Source of the DNA: Winogradskyella undariae
GTDB lineage: Bacteria > Bacteroidota > Bacteroidia > Flavobacteriales > Flavobacteriaceae
DNA: 43,906 nt
Assembly (NCBI RefSeq): GCF_013285155.1
Contig: NZ_JABTEL010000018.1
Coordinates: 1-43,906 of the forward strand
Direction of reading: 5' to 3'
A program made the position numbers and the translations under genes. Shown here piece by piece: positions 24,711 to 33,927 of the stretch (positions are counted from its first letter, which is position 1; each line of letters opens with the position of its first letter). The notes below the pieces were generated by a model. It was given only the letters and a program-made list of their open reading frames with translations, was not told where the DNA came from and did no database searches.

Positions 24711-24899
24711 ATGGATTGGACCTTCGGCATAACTCTTAAAACCAAAGAAGATTATACCAAAGGTGTTTTTAAAACCTATTATGAATATACGGTTGGCATG
24801 AAAAGTACATTGCATAATGTGGAAGAAGCCATTGAATTCAATAATTTTCATGAAGGTATGCATTTAGGTTATATTTTAGCACTCAGAAAATCACTATAG
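24711..24899 (+). CDS. Short DinB-like protein, possibly a C-terminal remnant
   Basis: The 62-residue product contains NFHEGMHLGYILALRK, which resembles the end of DinB-superfamily proteins including a metal-binding histidine. Full-length DinB proteins have about 150 residues, and the upstream 83 bases contain no missing part in any frame I checked. It may be a truncated relic or a small protein. It stops 4 bases before the antiporter start, so it could provide translational coupling to that gene. Confidence 0.5.
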   Translation: MDWTFGITLKTKEDYTKGVFKTYYEYTVGMKSTLHNVEEAIEFNNFHEGMHLGYILALRKSL

Positions 24900-24903
24900 T
24901 TTT

Positions 24904-26151
24904 ATGGATTACTATTCAATTACCACTATTTTAATCGTTTTGTCGGCTCTTTTTGGTTACATAAATGAGCGTTTTTTAAAACTACCAATCACTATTGGCT
25001 TAATGGTAATCACCATTGCGTTTACAGTGGTTGTCGTTGTTATTGGGCAATTTGATGATACATTGTTACTACAAGAAAAAGAATTTATCTCAATGATAGA
25101 TTTTGAAACGGTCTTGCTTGATGTAATGCTAAGTTTCCTCTTGTTCGCAGGTGCTTTACATACTAATTTTAATCAGCTTAAAGTACAGCGATGGCCCATT
25201 TTAGCTTTTGCAACTTTAGGTGTTTTGGTCTCTACATTTTTAGTCGGAATTGCAATGTTTTATGTGCTGCAAATAATGGGTTTAAATATTGATTTTATTT
25301 ACTGCTTGTTATTTGGTGCATTAATATCTCCAACAGATCCAATTGCGGTTTTGGGTATTTTGAAAAAAGCAGGAGCACCAAAAAAATTGGAAACTAAAAT
25401 TGTTGGAGAATCATTGTTTAATGATGGTGTTGGTGTTGTGGTGTTTCTAACCATTTTTGCGATTGCAGCTAAACCAGATGCGGCTATTGAGTTATCAGAT
25501 ATCGCAACTTTATTTGGGCAAGAAGTTATAGGAGGAATTGTTTTAGGTTTATTGTTGGGGTGGATTACTTATCAACTCATGCGTTCTATTGATAGTTATG
25601 AAATTGAAGTTATTGTAACACTTGCGGCAGTAATGGGAGGAACAATGTTAGCACATCAATTTCATTTATCTGCACCTTTAGCTATGGTTACAGCAGGTTT
25701 AATTGTAGGTAATGATACGGTTCGTAATTCAGCTATGTCTGAAACAACAGAGCTATATGTAGATAAATTTTGGGAACTTGTAGATGTTTTACTTAATACT
25801 ATTTTGTTTGTAATGATAGGTATGGAAATGTTAGTTTTAACTTTAGATGGTAAATTTATCTATGCCGGTTTATTAGCAATACCGATTATATTAATGTGTC
25901 GTTATATTTCGTTATTTATACCCATAAAGTTTTTCTCAAGACGTTTAGATTTTGTGCCTAAAACAAACTTAATTATGACTTGGGGCGGATTACGAGGTGG
26001 AATCTCTATAGCATTAGCCTTAAGTTTAACTGAAAATATGCATAGAGAATTATTCCTCGTTATAACTTACGTTGTGGTTGTGGTGTCAATTATAGGTCAG
26101 GGTTTAACTGTTGGGCCTTTAATTAGACGATTAACACGCGGTAAAAATTAA
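24904..26151 (+). CDS. CPA1-family Na+/H+ antiporter
   Basis: This 415-residue inner-membrane protein has about 12 hydrophobic segments. The CPA1 ion-binding marks are ALISPTDPIAVLGILKKAGA (139-158) and GESLFNDGVGVVVF (168-181, with N173-D174). The end of the transport core is TWGGLRGGISIALALSL. It exchanges external protons for internal sodium or potassium and helps set pH and salt balance, in keeping with a marine lifestyle. There is no large C-terminal regulatory domain. Its last 4 bases overlap the convergent lipoprotein gene. Confidence 0.94.
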   Translation: MDYYSITTILIVLSALFGYINERFLKLPITIGLMVITIAFTVVVVVIGQFDDTLLLQEKEFISMIDFETVLLDVMLSFLLFAGALHTNFNQLKVQRWPILAFATLGVLVSTFLVGIAMFYVLQIMGLNIDFIYCLLFGALISPTDPIAVLGILKKAGAPKKLETKIVGESLFNDGVGVVVFLTIFAIAAKPDAAIELSDIATLFGQEVIGGIVLGLLLGWITYQLMRSIDSYEIEVIVTLAAVMGGTMLAHQFHLSAPLAMVTAGLIVGNDTVRNSAMSETTELYVDKFWELVDVLLNTILFVMIGMEMLVLTLDGKFIYAGLLAIPIILMCRYISLFIPIKFFSRRLDFVPKTNLIMTWGGLRGGISIALALSLTENMHRELFLVITYVVVVVSIIGQGLTVGPLIRRLTRGKN

Positions 26152-26891
26152 TGAAGTTTTAAATACGATTCTACTTTTTCAAACGGAATCATAAACTCTG
26201 TATAACCTAAATCATAAGAAGTAACTTCGTAAACGTTGTAAATTAATATTAAACCTTCTTCACTGAATCCTATGTTTTCTGGGAGTTGAAAAGGTTTTCC
26301 AAAGAAGAAATTTTCAATAGTAATGTTGTCGTCATCTTCTTTTAAAGAGGCTATAAATTCAGATTCGGAAAGCTTTGTAAAACCATCAATATCGTTGATT
26401 ATTGCATTTATGTCTAAAACTTGACCTGTTTTAGTGTCAATGTTTAATAATTTTACCTGGTCATTACCATGAGCGCCACCTTTAAATTCGTAAGTGCTAA
26501 TTGCTATTGTAATAACATCTTCAGACTGGTAGGTTAATTCTGTTTCAATATTCAATTCCCAAGTAGGTTCCGTTACATCTGGGTAATCAGAGGTGAACTT
26601 TAAGTATTCATCATTAAAGTTTTTTAATACTATTTCTAGATCAGAATCCTTGTCTGATGAATTTACAGTTTCAACTATTGCGTTTTCTATTGTTTTATTT
26701 ACAGTTTTACTTAGCTCTTTATTCTTTTCAGCTTCGTCAAAAGCCACAGTGATATTAGCTTCGTATGCTGTATCAATATTGTGCGTCTTAAACTCTAATG
26801 GTTTTACCGCTTCGTCACAAGCACTAAAAAGTACTAAGACAATTATAAAAGGGAATATGTGTTTCAAGGTCATTTTCGTTTTGTTAAACAT
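26148..26891 (-). CDS. DUF3298/DUF4163 (PdaC/RsiV-like) lipoprotein
   Basis: The 247-residue product has a signal peptide with the lipobox VLFSAC and the fold of PdaC/RsiV-type proteins. An N-terminal DUF4163-like part holds NITVAFDEAEKNKELSK. A C-terminal DUF3298-like part begins STYEFKGGAHGNDQVKLLN, the family's most visible motif. These proteins are periplasmic or surface-exposed; catalytic or sigma-factor functions are known for relatives but not shown here. An internal ATG at 26873 (MTLKHIF) is an alternative start, since a TACCTTTA element at 26896-26903 would make the longer form almost leaderless. Confidence 0.85.
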   Translation of the reverse strand: MFNKTKMTLKHIFPFIIVLVLFSACDEAVKPLEFKTHNIDTAYEANITVAFDEAEKNKELSKTVNKTIENAIVETVNSSDKDSDLEIVLKNFNDEYLKFTSDYPDVTEPTWELNIETELTYQSEDVITIAISTYEFKGGAHGNDQVKLLNIDTKTGQVLDINAIINDIDGFTKLSESEFIASLKEDDDNITIENFFFGKPFQLPENIGFSEEGLILIYNVYEVTSYDLGYTEFMIPFEKVESYLKLH

Positions 26892-26935
26892 GATATAAAG
26901 GTATTGTTTACTTTTTAATACAGCGAATTATCTTT

Positions 26936-26943
26936 TAATTTTG
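26936..26943 (+). promoter_or_regulatory. -7 element of the cystathionine gamma-synthase-type gene
   Basis: TAATTTTG matches TAnnTTTG exactly, 71 bases before the start codon. TTA, not TTG, lies at the -33 distance. Confidence 0.35.
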
Positions 26944-27014
26944 TGTGGCTTCATTCATTATTTTTTTAACTTGATTAAAAAGGTTGAAGCATTTAAAATT
27001 TTTAATATACAAGT

Positions 27015-28157
27015 ATGAAATTCAATACAAAAACAATACATGGAGGTCAAGAGCCAGATGCAGCTTATGGTTCTGTAATGGCTCCTATTTATCAGACATC
27101 AACTTTTGCGCAATCTACACCTGGAGGTCACAAAGGGTTTGAATACGCGCGTTCTGGTAATCCTACGCGTCATGCTTTAGAGCAATCTTTAGCGAGTATT
27201 GAAAATGGGACTTATGGCTTAGCTTTTGGATCGGGATTAGCAGCGATAGATGCAATTTTAAAATTGTTAAAACCAGGTGATGAGGTGGTTTCTACAAATG
27301 ATTTATATGGAGGAACCTACAGGTTATTCACTAAGATATTTGAAGATTTTGGTATTGTTTTTCATCTCGTGAATATGAATAACGTTGAAGCTATTGAAGA
27401 TTATATCAATTCTAATACAAAATTAATTTGGGTAGAAACGCCAACCAACCCAATGTTAAATATTATAGATATTAAAGGTGCTGCTAAAATTGCAAAAAAA
27501 CATAAAATATGGTTTGCTGTAGATAATACATTTGCTACGCCTTATTTACAACAGCCTTTAGATTTGGGGGCTGATATTGTAATGCACTCAGCGACCAAAT
27601 ATCTTGGTGGTCATAGTGATTTGGTAATGGGAGCTTTAATTGTTAAGGACAAAGATTTGGCAGACCGTTTATATTTTATTCAAAATGCAAGTGGTGCTAT
27701 TTGTGGGCCTCAAGATGCTTTTTTGGCTTTAAGAGGAATAAAAACGTTGCATGTCCGTATGCAACGTCATTGTGAAAACGCTAAAGCTGTTGCTGAATAT
27801 TTAGCGAATCATCCTAAAATTGAAAATGTGTATTGGCCAGGGTTTACAAATCACCCGAACCATAATATTGCAAAATTACAAATGAAAGGTTTTGGTGGTA
27901 TGGTGTCATTTACTACCAAAGGAAATAACTATGAAGAAGCTATTAAGATTGTTGAGAACTTGAAGATTTTTACTTTAGCAGAATCTTTAGGTGGTGTAGA
28001 ATCTTTAGCGGGGCATCCGGCAAGTATGACGCATGCTGGTGTTCCTAAGGCAGAACGTGAAAAAGCAGGTATTGTAGATTCTATGATTCGGTTAAGTGTA
28101 GGTATTGAAGATGAAGACGATTTGCTTAGTGATTTAGGGCAAGCTATCGGAAGTTAA
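27015..28157 (+). CDS. metB: Cystathionine gamma-synthase / gamma-lyase (trans-sulfuration PLP enzyme)
   Basis: This 380-residue Cys/Met-metabolism PLP enzyme opens with TKTIHGGQEPD and then YARSGNPTRHALE (44-56). FGSGLAAI (71-78), WVETPTNPMLNI (139-150) and VDNTFATPYLQQP (169-181) follow, then the PLP lysine K195 in HSATKYLGGHSD. Members make or break cystathionine; the reaction direction (MetB versus MccB) cannot be fixed from sequence alone. The length is typical. It ends in a strong terminator. Confidence 0.9.
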   Translation: MKFNTKTIHGGQEPDAAYGSVMAPIYQTSTFAQSTPGGHKGFEYARSGNPTRHALEQSLASIENGTYGLAFGSGLAAIDAILKLLKPGDEVVSTNDLYGGTYRLFTKIFEDFGIVFHLVNMNNVEAIEDYINSNTKLIWVETPTNPMLNIIDIKGAAKIAKKHKIWFAVDNTFATPYLQQPLDLGADIVMHSATKYLGGHSDLVMGALIVKDKDLADRLYFIQNASGAICGPQDAFLALRGIKTLHVRMQRHCENAKAVAEYLANHPKIENVYWPGFTNHPNHNIAKLQMKGFGGMVSFTTKGNNYEEAIKIVENLKIFTLAESLGGVESLAGHPASMTHAGVPKAEREKAGIVDSMIRLSVGIEDEDDLLSDLGQAIGS

Positions 28158-28181
28158 TTTCTACAACCAGTTATAAAAATG

Positions 28182-28213
28182 AAAAAAGCCAAATCATATG
28201 ATTTGGCTTTTTT
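28182..28213. terminator. Bidirectional palindromic terminator
   Basis: A perfect palindrome of 32 bases centred on CATATG, with the GCCAAATCAT stem and A and T runs at its ends, lies between the convergent trans-sulfuration and outer-membrane protein genes. Confidence 0.85.
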
Positions 28214-28233
28214 TAATATTGTAAAGTGAGTTT

Positions 28234-29025
28234 TTAGTTCAAGTAAATAATATACCCAAAGTTTAACCAAACAAGCCAGTCATTCGTTTTGTTAGATGCT
28301 AATTGATGATCTAAACCATCTGTTTTATCATCAAAAAAGCTTTGAACTCTAAAATCAATCATTAAATCTGAAAGTGTAGTCAGTTTATATCTTACACCAA
28401 CACTACCTACGATAGAAAGTGTAGATCCGTTTTCGTCAGTTATCGATCCAGGTTCCCAACCAGGATAGAAATTATCTGCATTATATATGTTTTGATCTCC
28501 GTAAGTTGTTGTAACACTAGGGCTAAATGCTACATATTGTGCTCCCAAACTTATAAAAGGAGCAAATTTATCACCACCTCTACGTCCGTATGCGAAAGAT
28601 TTAAGACTCCTAGGGTAAAATTCTAATTGTGCGCCTAAATTCAAATTTTGTGCTTCTCCAGAATGTGCTCTTAATTTTTCACCGGCAACACTATTCTTGT
28701 CTGCCCACTGTCCGTAATGATCAAGTGTTGTTTTGTTCCAAGATAATTCTGCACGTACTTTAAAGTGATCTCTAAAATAACTATTTCTGAATGATCGGCT
28801 GTAGTTAGCGATATAATCAAAGTTCATGTAGTAAACAATACCAATACCAAAACCAACGTTACCTGAATTTGTGCCGAAATCGTAACGTTCTCCAAAGTCA
28901 GATTGGTAAGCTACAGGACCAGCTATAATACCAATCTCACTAGAAAAGCCTATCTGCGAATAGCTAAATTGCACAGATAATATTAGTGCTAAAGCAAAGA
29001 GTAATTGTTTTATTCTTAGTGTCAT
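28234..29025 (-). CDS. THC0290_0291-family outer-membrane beta-barrel protein
   Basis: The 263-residue protein has a signal peptide (cut near FSYSQ) and then alternating beta-strands with IIAGPVAYQSDFGERYDF and GFGIGIVYYMNF. The end, WLVWLNFGYIIYLN, is typical of an outer-membrane barrel. The family is known to me from flavobacterial genomes as uncharacterised outer-membrane proteins. It is unlinked to neighbours and has the clearest promoter in the window. Confidence 0.75.
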   Translation of the reverse strand: MTLRIKQLLFALALILSVQFSYSQIGFSSEIGIIAGPVAYQSDFGERYDFGTNSGNVGFGIGIVYYMNFDYIANYSRSFRNSYFRDHFKVRAELSWNKTTLDHYGQWADKNSVAGEKLRAHSGEAQNLNLGAQLEFYPRSLKSFAYGRRGGDKFAPFISLGAQYVAFSPSVTTTYGDQNIYNADNFYPGWEPGSITDENGSTLSIVGSVGVRYKLTTLSDLMIDFRVQSFFDDKTDGLDHQLASNKTNDWLVWLNFGYIIYLN

Positions 29026-29054
29026 GTAATTCTAAAATTGAAGCGCTTACCAAG

Positions 29055-29084
29055 CAAATATATGTAAACCCGATAAATTAGCAA
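29055..29084 (-). promoter_or_regulatory. Consensus Bacteroidota promoter of the outer-membrane protein gene
   Basis: On the minus strand, TTG (29082-29084) is followed after exactly 19 bases by TATATTTG (29055-29062), a full match to TTG-N19-TAnnTTTG. It places the transcript start about 20-25 bases before the start codon. It is a useful internal standard for the other -7 calls. Confidence 0.6.
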
Positions 29085-29326
29085 GCAAACCCGATTAAAT
29101 GTTTATTTTTTCGGTTTTTTGATAAAATTTGATCTTGTTTCATTAGGAATAAATATCTTTAGAAGATTATAATAATAAAATTGATATTTGTCTTGTTCTA
29201 AAAGAATAAGGGTACAATATATTAAAATATTCTTAGAATAATTTATCCTAAATATTTTGCCAAATATAGATTAATATTTATAAATGTTCAATGTTATAGT
29301 TAATTTCAAAATTAAATTATAGTTAA
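29085..29326. other. Spacer upstream of glutamate dehydrogenase
   Basis: This very AT-rich spacer between divergent genes (part of a 301-base gap) must carry the gdhA promoter, but I found no exact TAnnTTTG on the plus strand. AACCCGAT occurs twice at its left end and just before it (29067 and 29088 areas). No gene or RNA was recognised. Confidence 0.4.
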
Positions 29327-30670
<1,344 letters not shown>

Positions 30671-30689
30671 TAAAATCGGTCTCATAATT

Positions 30690-30716
30690 AAAAGCTTCTG
30701 TTTTCGCAGAAGCTTT
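30690..30716 (+). terminator. Terminator of gdhA
   Basis: AAAAGCTTCTG pairs with CAGAAGCTTTT around a five-base loop and is followed by T residues. Confidence 0.85.
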
Positions 30717-30763
30717 TTTTATATATAATATATGAATCAGACAAAATTATCGTTAGTATTAAA

Positions 30764-30771
30764 TATATTTG
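30764..30771 (+). promoter_or_regulatory. -7 element of porZ
   Basis: TATATTTG matches TAnnTTTG exactly, 19 bases before the start codon. No TTG is found at the -33 distance. Confidence 0.4.
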
Positions 30772-30790
30772 AGCAAACCTTAATATACTA

Positions 30791-33175
30791 ATGTCTAACA
30801 CTTATTTAAAAATCTTAATCCTTGTATTTGGACTTACGGCTTCAAGTTATAGTCAAGATTATTCATCGTTATGGCAAAGCCATTATTCTTATAATGCTAT
30901 TGTTGATGTTGTTAGTGGTGAAAATAAAATATTTGCAGCGGCACAAAATGCTGTTTTCGAATATAATACACTAACTCATGAGATTACGACTATTTCTTCC
31001 GTAGAAGGTCTATCGGGTGAGCAAATTACCACAATTTATTACAGTGAGTTTTATCAGTATTTACTTATTGGTTATGAAACGGGATTAATAGAATTGTATT
31101 CTGAAACAGATAATTCTGTATTTACTGTGGTAGATATCTTAGATAAACAAAATATTACACCAGCAAATAAAGGTATTAATCATTTTTTTGAAAACGAAGG
31201 TCTAATCTATATTTCTACAGATTATGGAATTTCTATTTATGATTTAGAGCGCTTAGAATTTGGTGATACTTATTTTATAGGGAGTGGAGGTTCTCAGGTT
31301 ACAGTTAAGCAAGTTTCAATTTTAAATAATGAAATTTATGCGGCTTGTATTGATGGAAATGGTTTAAAAAAAGCAGATTTAACGAGTCCTAACTTAATAG
31401 ACTATAATCAATGGCAAACCATTTTTTTGGGAAGTTTTTATACCATGAACACCATTAATAATAAGATGTACTCTGTTAGAAGTAATAATATGATTTATGA
31501 AATTAATGGAGCTTCAGTTGTCGGGTTATTTAGTTTGCCTTTGTTGCCTGTAGATGCAGATGTCTCTGGCGCTAATCTTATTTATTCAACTTCAGGAGGT
31601 GTGCGTTTATATGATGAAAATTTACAGCTTGTACAAAATTTTGAACCCTCAGAAGATTTTGATACTGATTTTACCTCAGCTACAGTTTTAGAAGATGAGG
31701 TGTTTATTGGTACGGCAGCTTTTGGGGTTTTAACTAATAGTATTTCTACCCCCTCTATTTCTACCCAAATTAAACCTAGTGGTCCTATAGATAATAATAT
31801 TTTTAAATTAAATGCAACGACTCATACGGTTTGGGCTACTTATGGAGAATACTCTGATGTACTTAATCCATATCCTTTAACCTCTATGGGGGTTAGTTAT
31901 CTTTATAACGATGTTTGGGATGACATACCCGTTGATAGTCTTTTTAATGCTGTAGAATTAAATGAGATTACACCTAGTATATTTAATCCTAATCAGGTGT
32001 TTATTAGTTCTTTTTTTAATGGTTTGGTAGAAATTAATGATTTTGAAGCTACCAATTTGTATAATGAAGCTAATAGTGGATTAGAGTCTTTATTGGTGTC
32101 TGGAGATCCTGATTATGTAGATGTAAGAGTTTCTGCAACCGACTTTGATAGCAGTGGGTTGTTGTGGATAATATCTAGTAGAATTGAAAGTCCGTTAAAA
32201 TCTTATGATTCAAGTTCTGGAACTTGGAGGTCTTACGATTTTTCGAATTTGATTGATCCGCCAAGTGAAGAAGAAGGTTTTTTTGATATGGAGATTGATA
32301 ATAATGGGACCAAATGGATTGGGTCTTACGATAATGGATTAATTGCTTATAATGAAAATATAACAACAAACCCGCTACGTAATATTAATTCTGAATCTCA
32401 AAATGTAGATCCATATTCTCGTTTTTTAAGCCTAGCGATAGACAATAGTAATCAATTATGGACAGGTTCTACAAATGGACTGAGAGTGTTATATAATACA
32501 TCTGGGTTTTACGATAATACCAATCCTAGTTTAAGTTCTATCATTATTTTAGAGGATGGTATTGCAAAAGAATTGTTAGAGGGTGAATCTATAATCGATA
32601 TTAAAGTTGATGCTTCTAATAATAAATGGATAGGGACTTTAGATTCTGGTGTTTTCTATTTGTCTCCAGACGGGCAAACGACTATTTATCACTTTACGAA
32701 TGATAATTCTCCGTTGCCATCTAATCAGATTAGAGATATTTCTATAAATGAAGATGATGGTATTGTTTATATCGCTACAGCAAAAGGTTTATTGTCTTTT
32801 AAAGCTGGTGGTTCTGCGGTACAATCTAGTTTAGAAGATGCTTTTGTTTATCCAAATCCTGTACGTCCAGAATACAATATTCTTGGTTTTAGTGATCTTA
32901 ACGATGTTACTAAAGGCGTAAAAATTAAAGGACTTACAGAGCGTGTAAATATTAAGATTACGGATATTGAAGGTAATTTAGTTGCAGAAGCTCAGTCTAG
33001 TGTTAATTTAAGATCGTCTAATGCTAATTATAATTTTGCTATCGATGGTGGGACAGCGATATGGAATGGTAAAAACCTCGCTAATAATGTGGTTAGAACG
33101 GGTGTTTATGTCATCTTAATTTCAGATTTAGATACTTTTGAAACCAAAGTGCTTAAGGTGCTTATAGTTAAGTAA
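30791..33175 (+). CDS. porZ: PorZ-like T9SS beta-propeller component
   Basis: The 794-residue protein has a signal peptide (cut near SSYSQ) and the characteristic opening YSSLWQSHYSYNAIVDV. Repeated propeller blades (LLIGYETGLIELY, YISTDYGISIYDL, NNKWIGTLDSGVFYL, IYIATAKGLLSF) follow. The C-terminal T9SS-type domain (about 680-794) contains VYPNPVRPE and GVYVILISD. In Porphyromonas gingivalis PorZ belongs to the T9SS attachment complex and handles anionic LPS. The recO gene begins three bases after the stop, a pairing I recall from flavobacterial genomes. Confidence 0.8.
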   Translation: MSNTYLKILILVFGLTASSYSQDYSSLWQSHYSYNAIVDVVSGENKIFAAAQNAVFEYNTLTHEITTISSVEGLSGEQITTIYYSEFYQYLLIGYETGLIELYSETDNSVFTVVDILDKQNITPANKGINHFFENEGLIYISTDYGISIYDLERLEFGDTYFIGSGGSQVTVKQVSILNNEIYAACIDGNGLKKADLTSPNLIDYNQWQTIFLGSFYTMNTINNKMYSVRSNNMIYEINGASVVGLFSLPLLPVDADVSGANLIYSTSGGVRLYDENLQLVQNFEPSEDFDTDFTSATVLEDEVFIGTAAFGVLTNSISTPSISTQIKPSGPIDNNIFKLNATTHTVWATYGEYSDVLNPYPLTSMGVSYLYNDVWDDIPVDSLFNAVELNEITPSIFNPNQVFISSFFNGLVEINDFEATNLYNEANSGLESLLVSGDPDYVDVRVSATDFDSSGLLWIISSRIESPLKSYDSSSGTWRSYDFSNLIDPPSEEEGFFDMEIDNNGTKWIGSYDNGLIAYNENITTNPLRNINSESQNVDPYSRFLSLAIDNSNQLWTGSTNGLRVLYNTSGFYDNTNPSLSSIIILEDGIAKELLEGESIIDIKVDASNNKWIGTLDSGVFYLSPDGQTTIYHFTNDNSPLPSNQIRDISINEDDGIVYIATAKGLLSFKAGGSAVQSSLEDAFVYPNPVRPEYNILGFSDLNDVTKGVKIKGLTERVNIKITDIEGNLVAEAQSSVNLRSSNANYNFAIDGGTAIWNGKNLANNVVRTGVYVILISDLDTFETKVLKVLIVK

Positions 33176-33178
33176 AAG

Positions 33179-33898
33179 ATGCTTTCAAAAAACAACAGCA
33201 TTGTCCTTTCAAAATTAAAATTTAGAGATCACGATCTTATTGTAAAGTGCTATACCGAACAACGTGGTGTGGTAAGTTATTTGTTAAGAGGTGTTTTAAA
33301 ATCTAAAAAAGGACTATCTAAAACCGTATATTATCAAGTTTTATCACAGCTTCAACTCGATGAAACTTATAAACCTAATCAGTCTCTTCATTATATAAAG
33401 GACGTTAAGTTTAATTACATCTATAAAACTCTTCACACTAATATTTATAAAAGTTCTATCATATTATTTTTATCCGAAATACTTTCAAATGTGTTAAAAG
33501 AGGAAGAAAAAAATGAAGACTTATTTGGCTTTATAGCAGCAGCACTTCAATATTTAGATAATGAAGATCAGTTCTCAAACTTCCATCTCTTATTTCTTTT
33601 AAAATTAACACGTTATTTAGGGTTTCAGCCTGAAAACATCAATAATAATTATCCTTTCTTCAATTTAGAATCTGGTATTTTTGAAGCTACTAATCATGGT
33701 ATTTACTCTGTTTCTGGTGAAAATTTAATACTGCTAAAACGCTTATTAGGCACAAATTTTGATGCTTTAAATACCGTAAGAATTAATGCAACGCAAAGGC
33801 AAACATTTTTAAATATGTTATTGCATTATTTTGAATTACAATTAGGGAGTTTTAAAAAACCGAAGTCCCTTCAGATCCTTAACGAGGTATTTCATTAG
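33179..33898 (+). CDS. recO: DNA repair protein RecO
   Basis: RecO loads RecA on SSB-coated DNA in gap repair. The 239-residue product opens with an OB-fold (NSIVLSKLKFRDHDLIVKCY, then TEQRGVVSYLLRGV) and continues with a helical part containing YLGFQPENIN. The zinc-binding cysteines of some RecO proteins are absent. It starts three bases after porZ and lies 29 bases before the TonB receptor gene. Confidence 0.92.
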   Translation: MLSKNNSIVLSKLKFRDHDLIVKCYTEQRGVVSYLLRGVLKSKKGLSKTVYYQVLSQLQLDETYKPNQSLHYIKDVKFNYIYKTLHTNIYKSSIILFLSEILSNVLKEEEKNEDLFGFIAAALQYLDNEDQFSNFHLLFLLKLTRYLGFQPENINNNYPFFNLESGIFEATNHGIYSVSGENLILLKRLLGTNFDALNTVRINATQRQTFLNMLLHYFELQLGSFKKPKSLQILNEVFH

Positions 33899-33927
33899 GC
33901 TATTTATTTCTGATTTTTATATGAATT

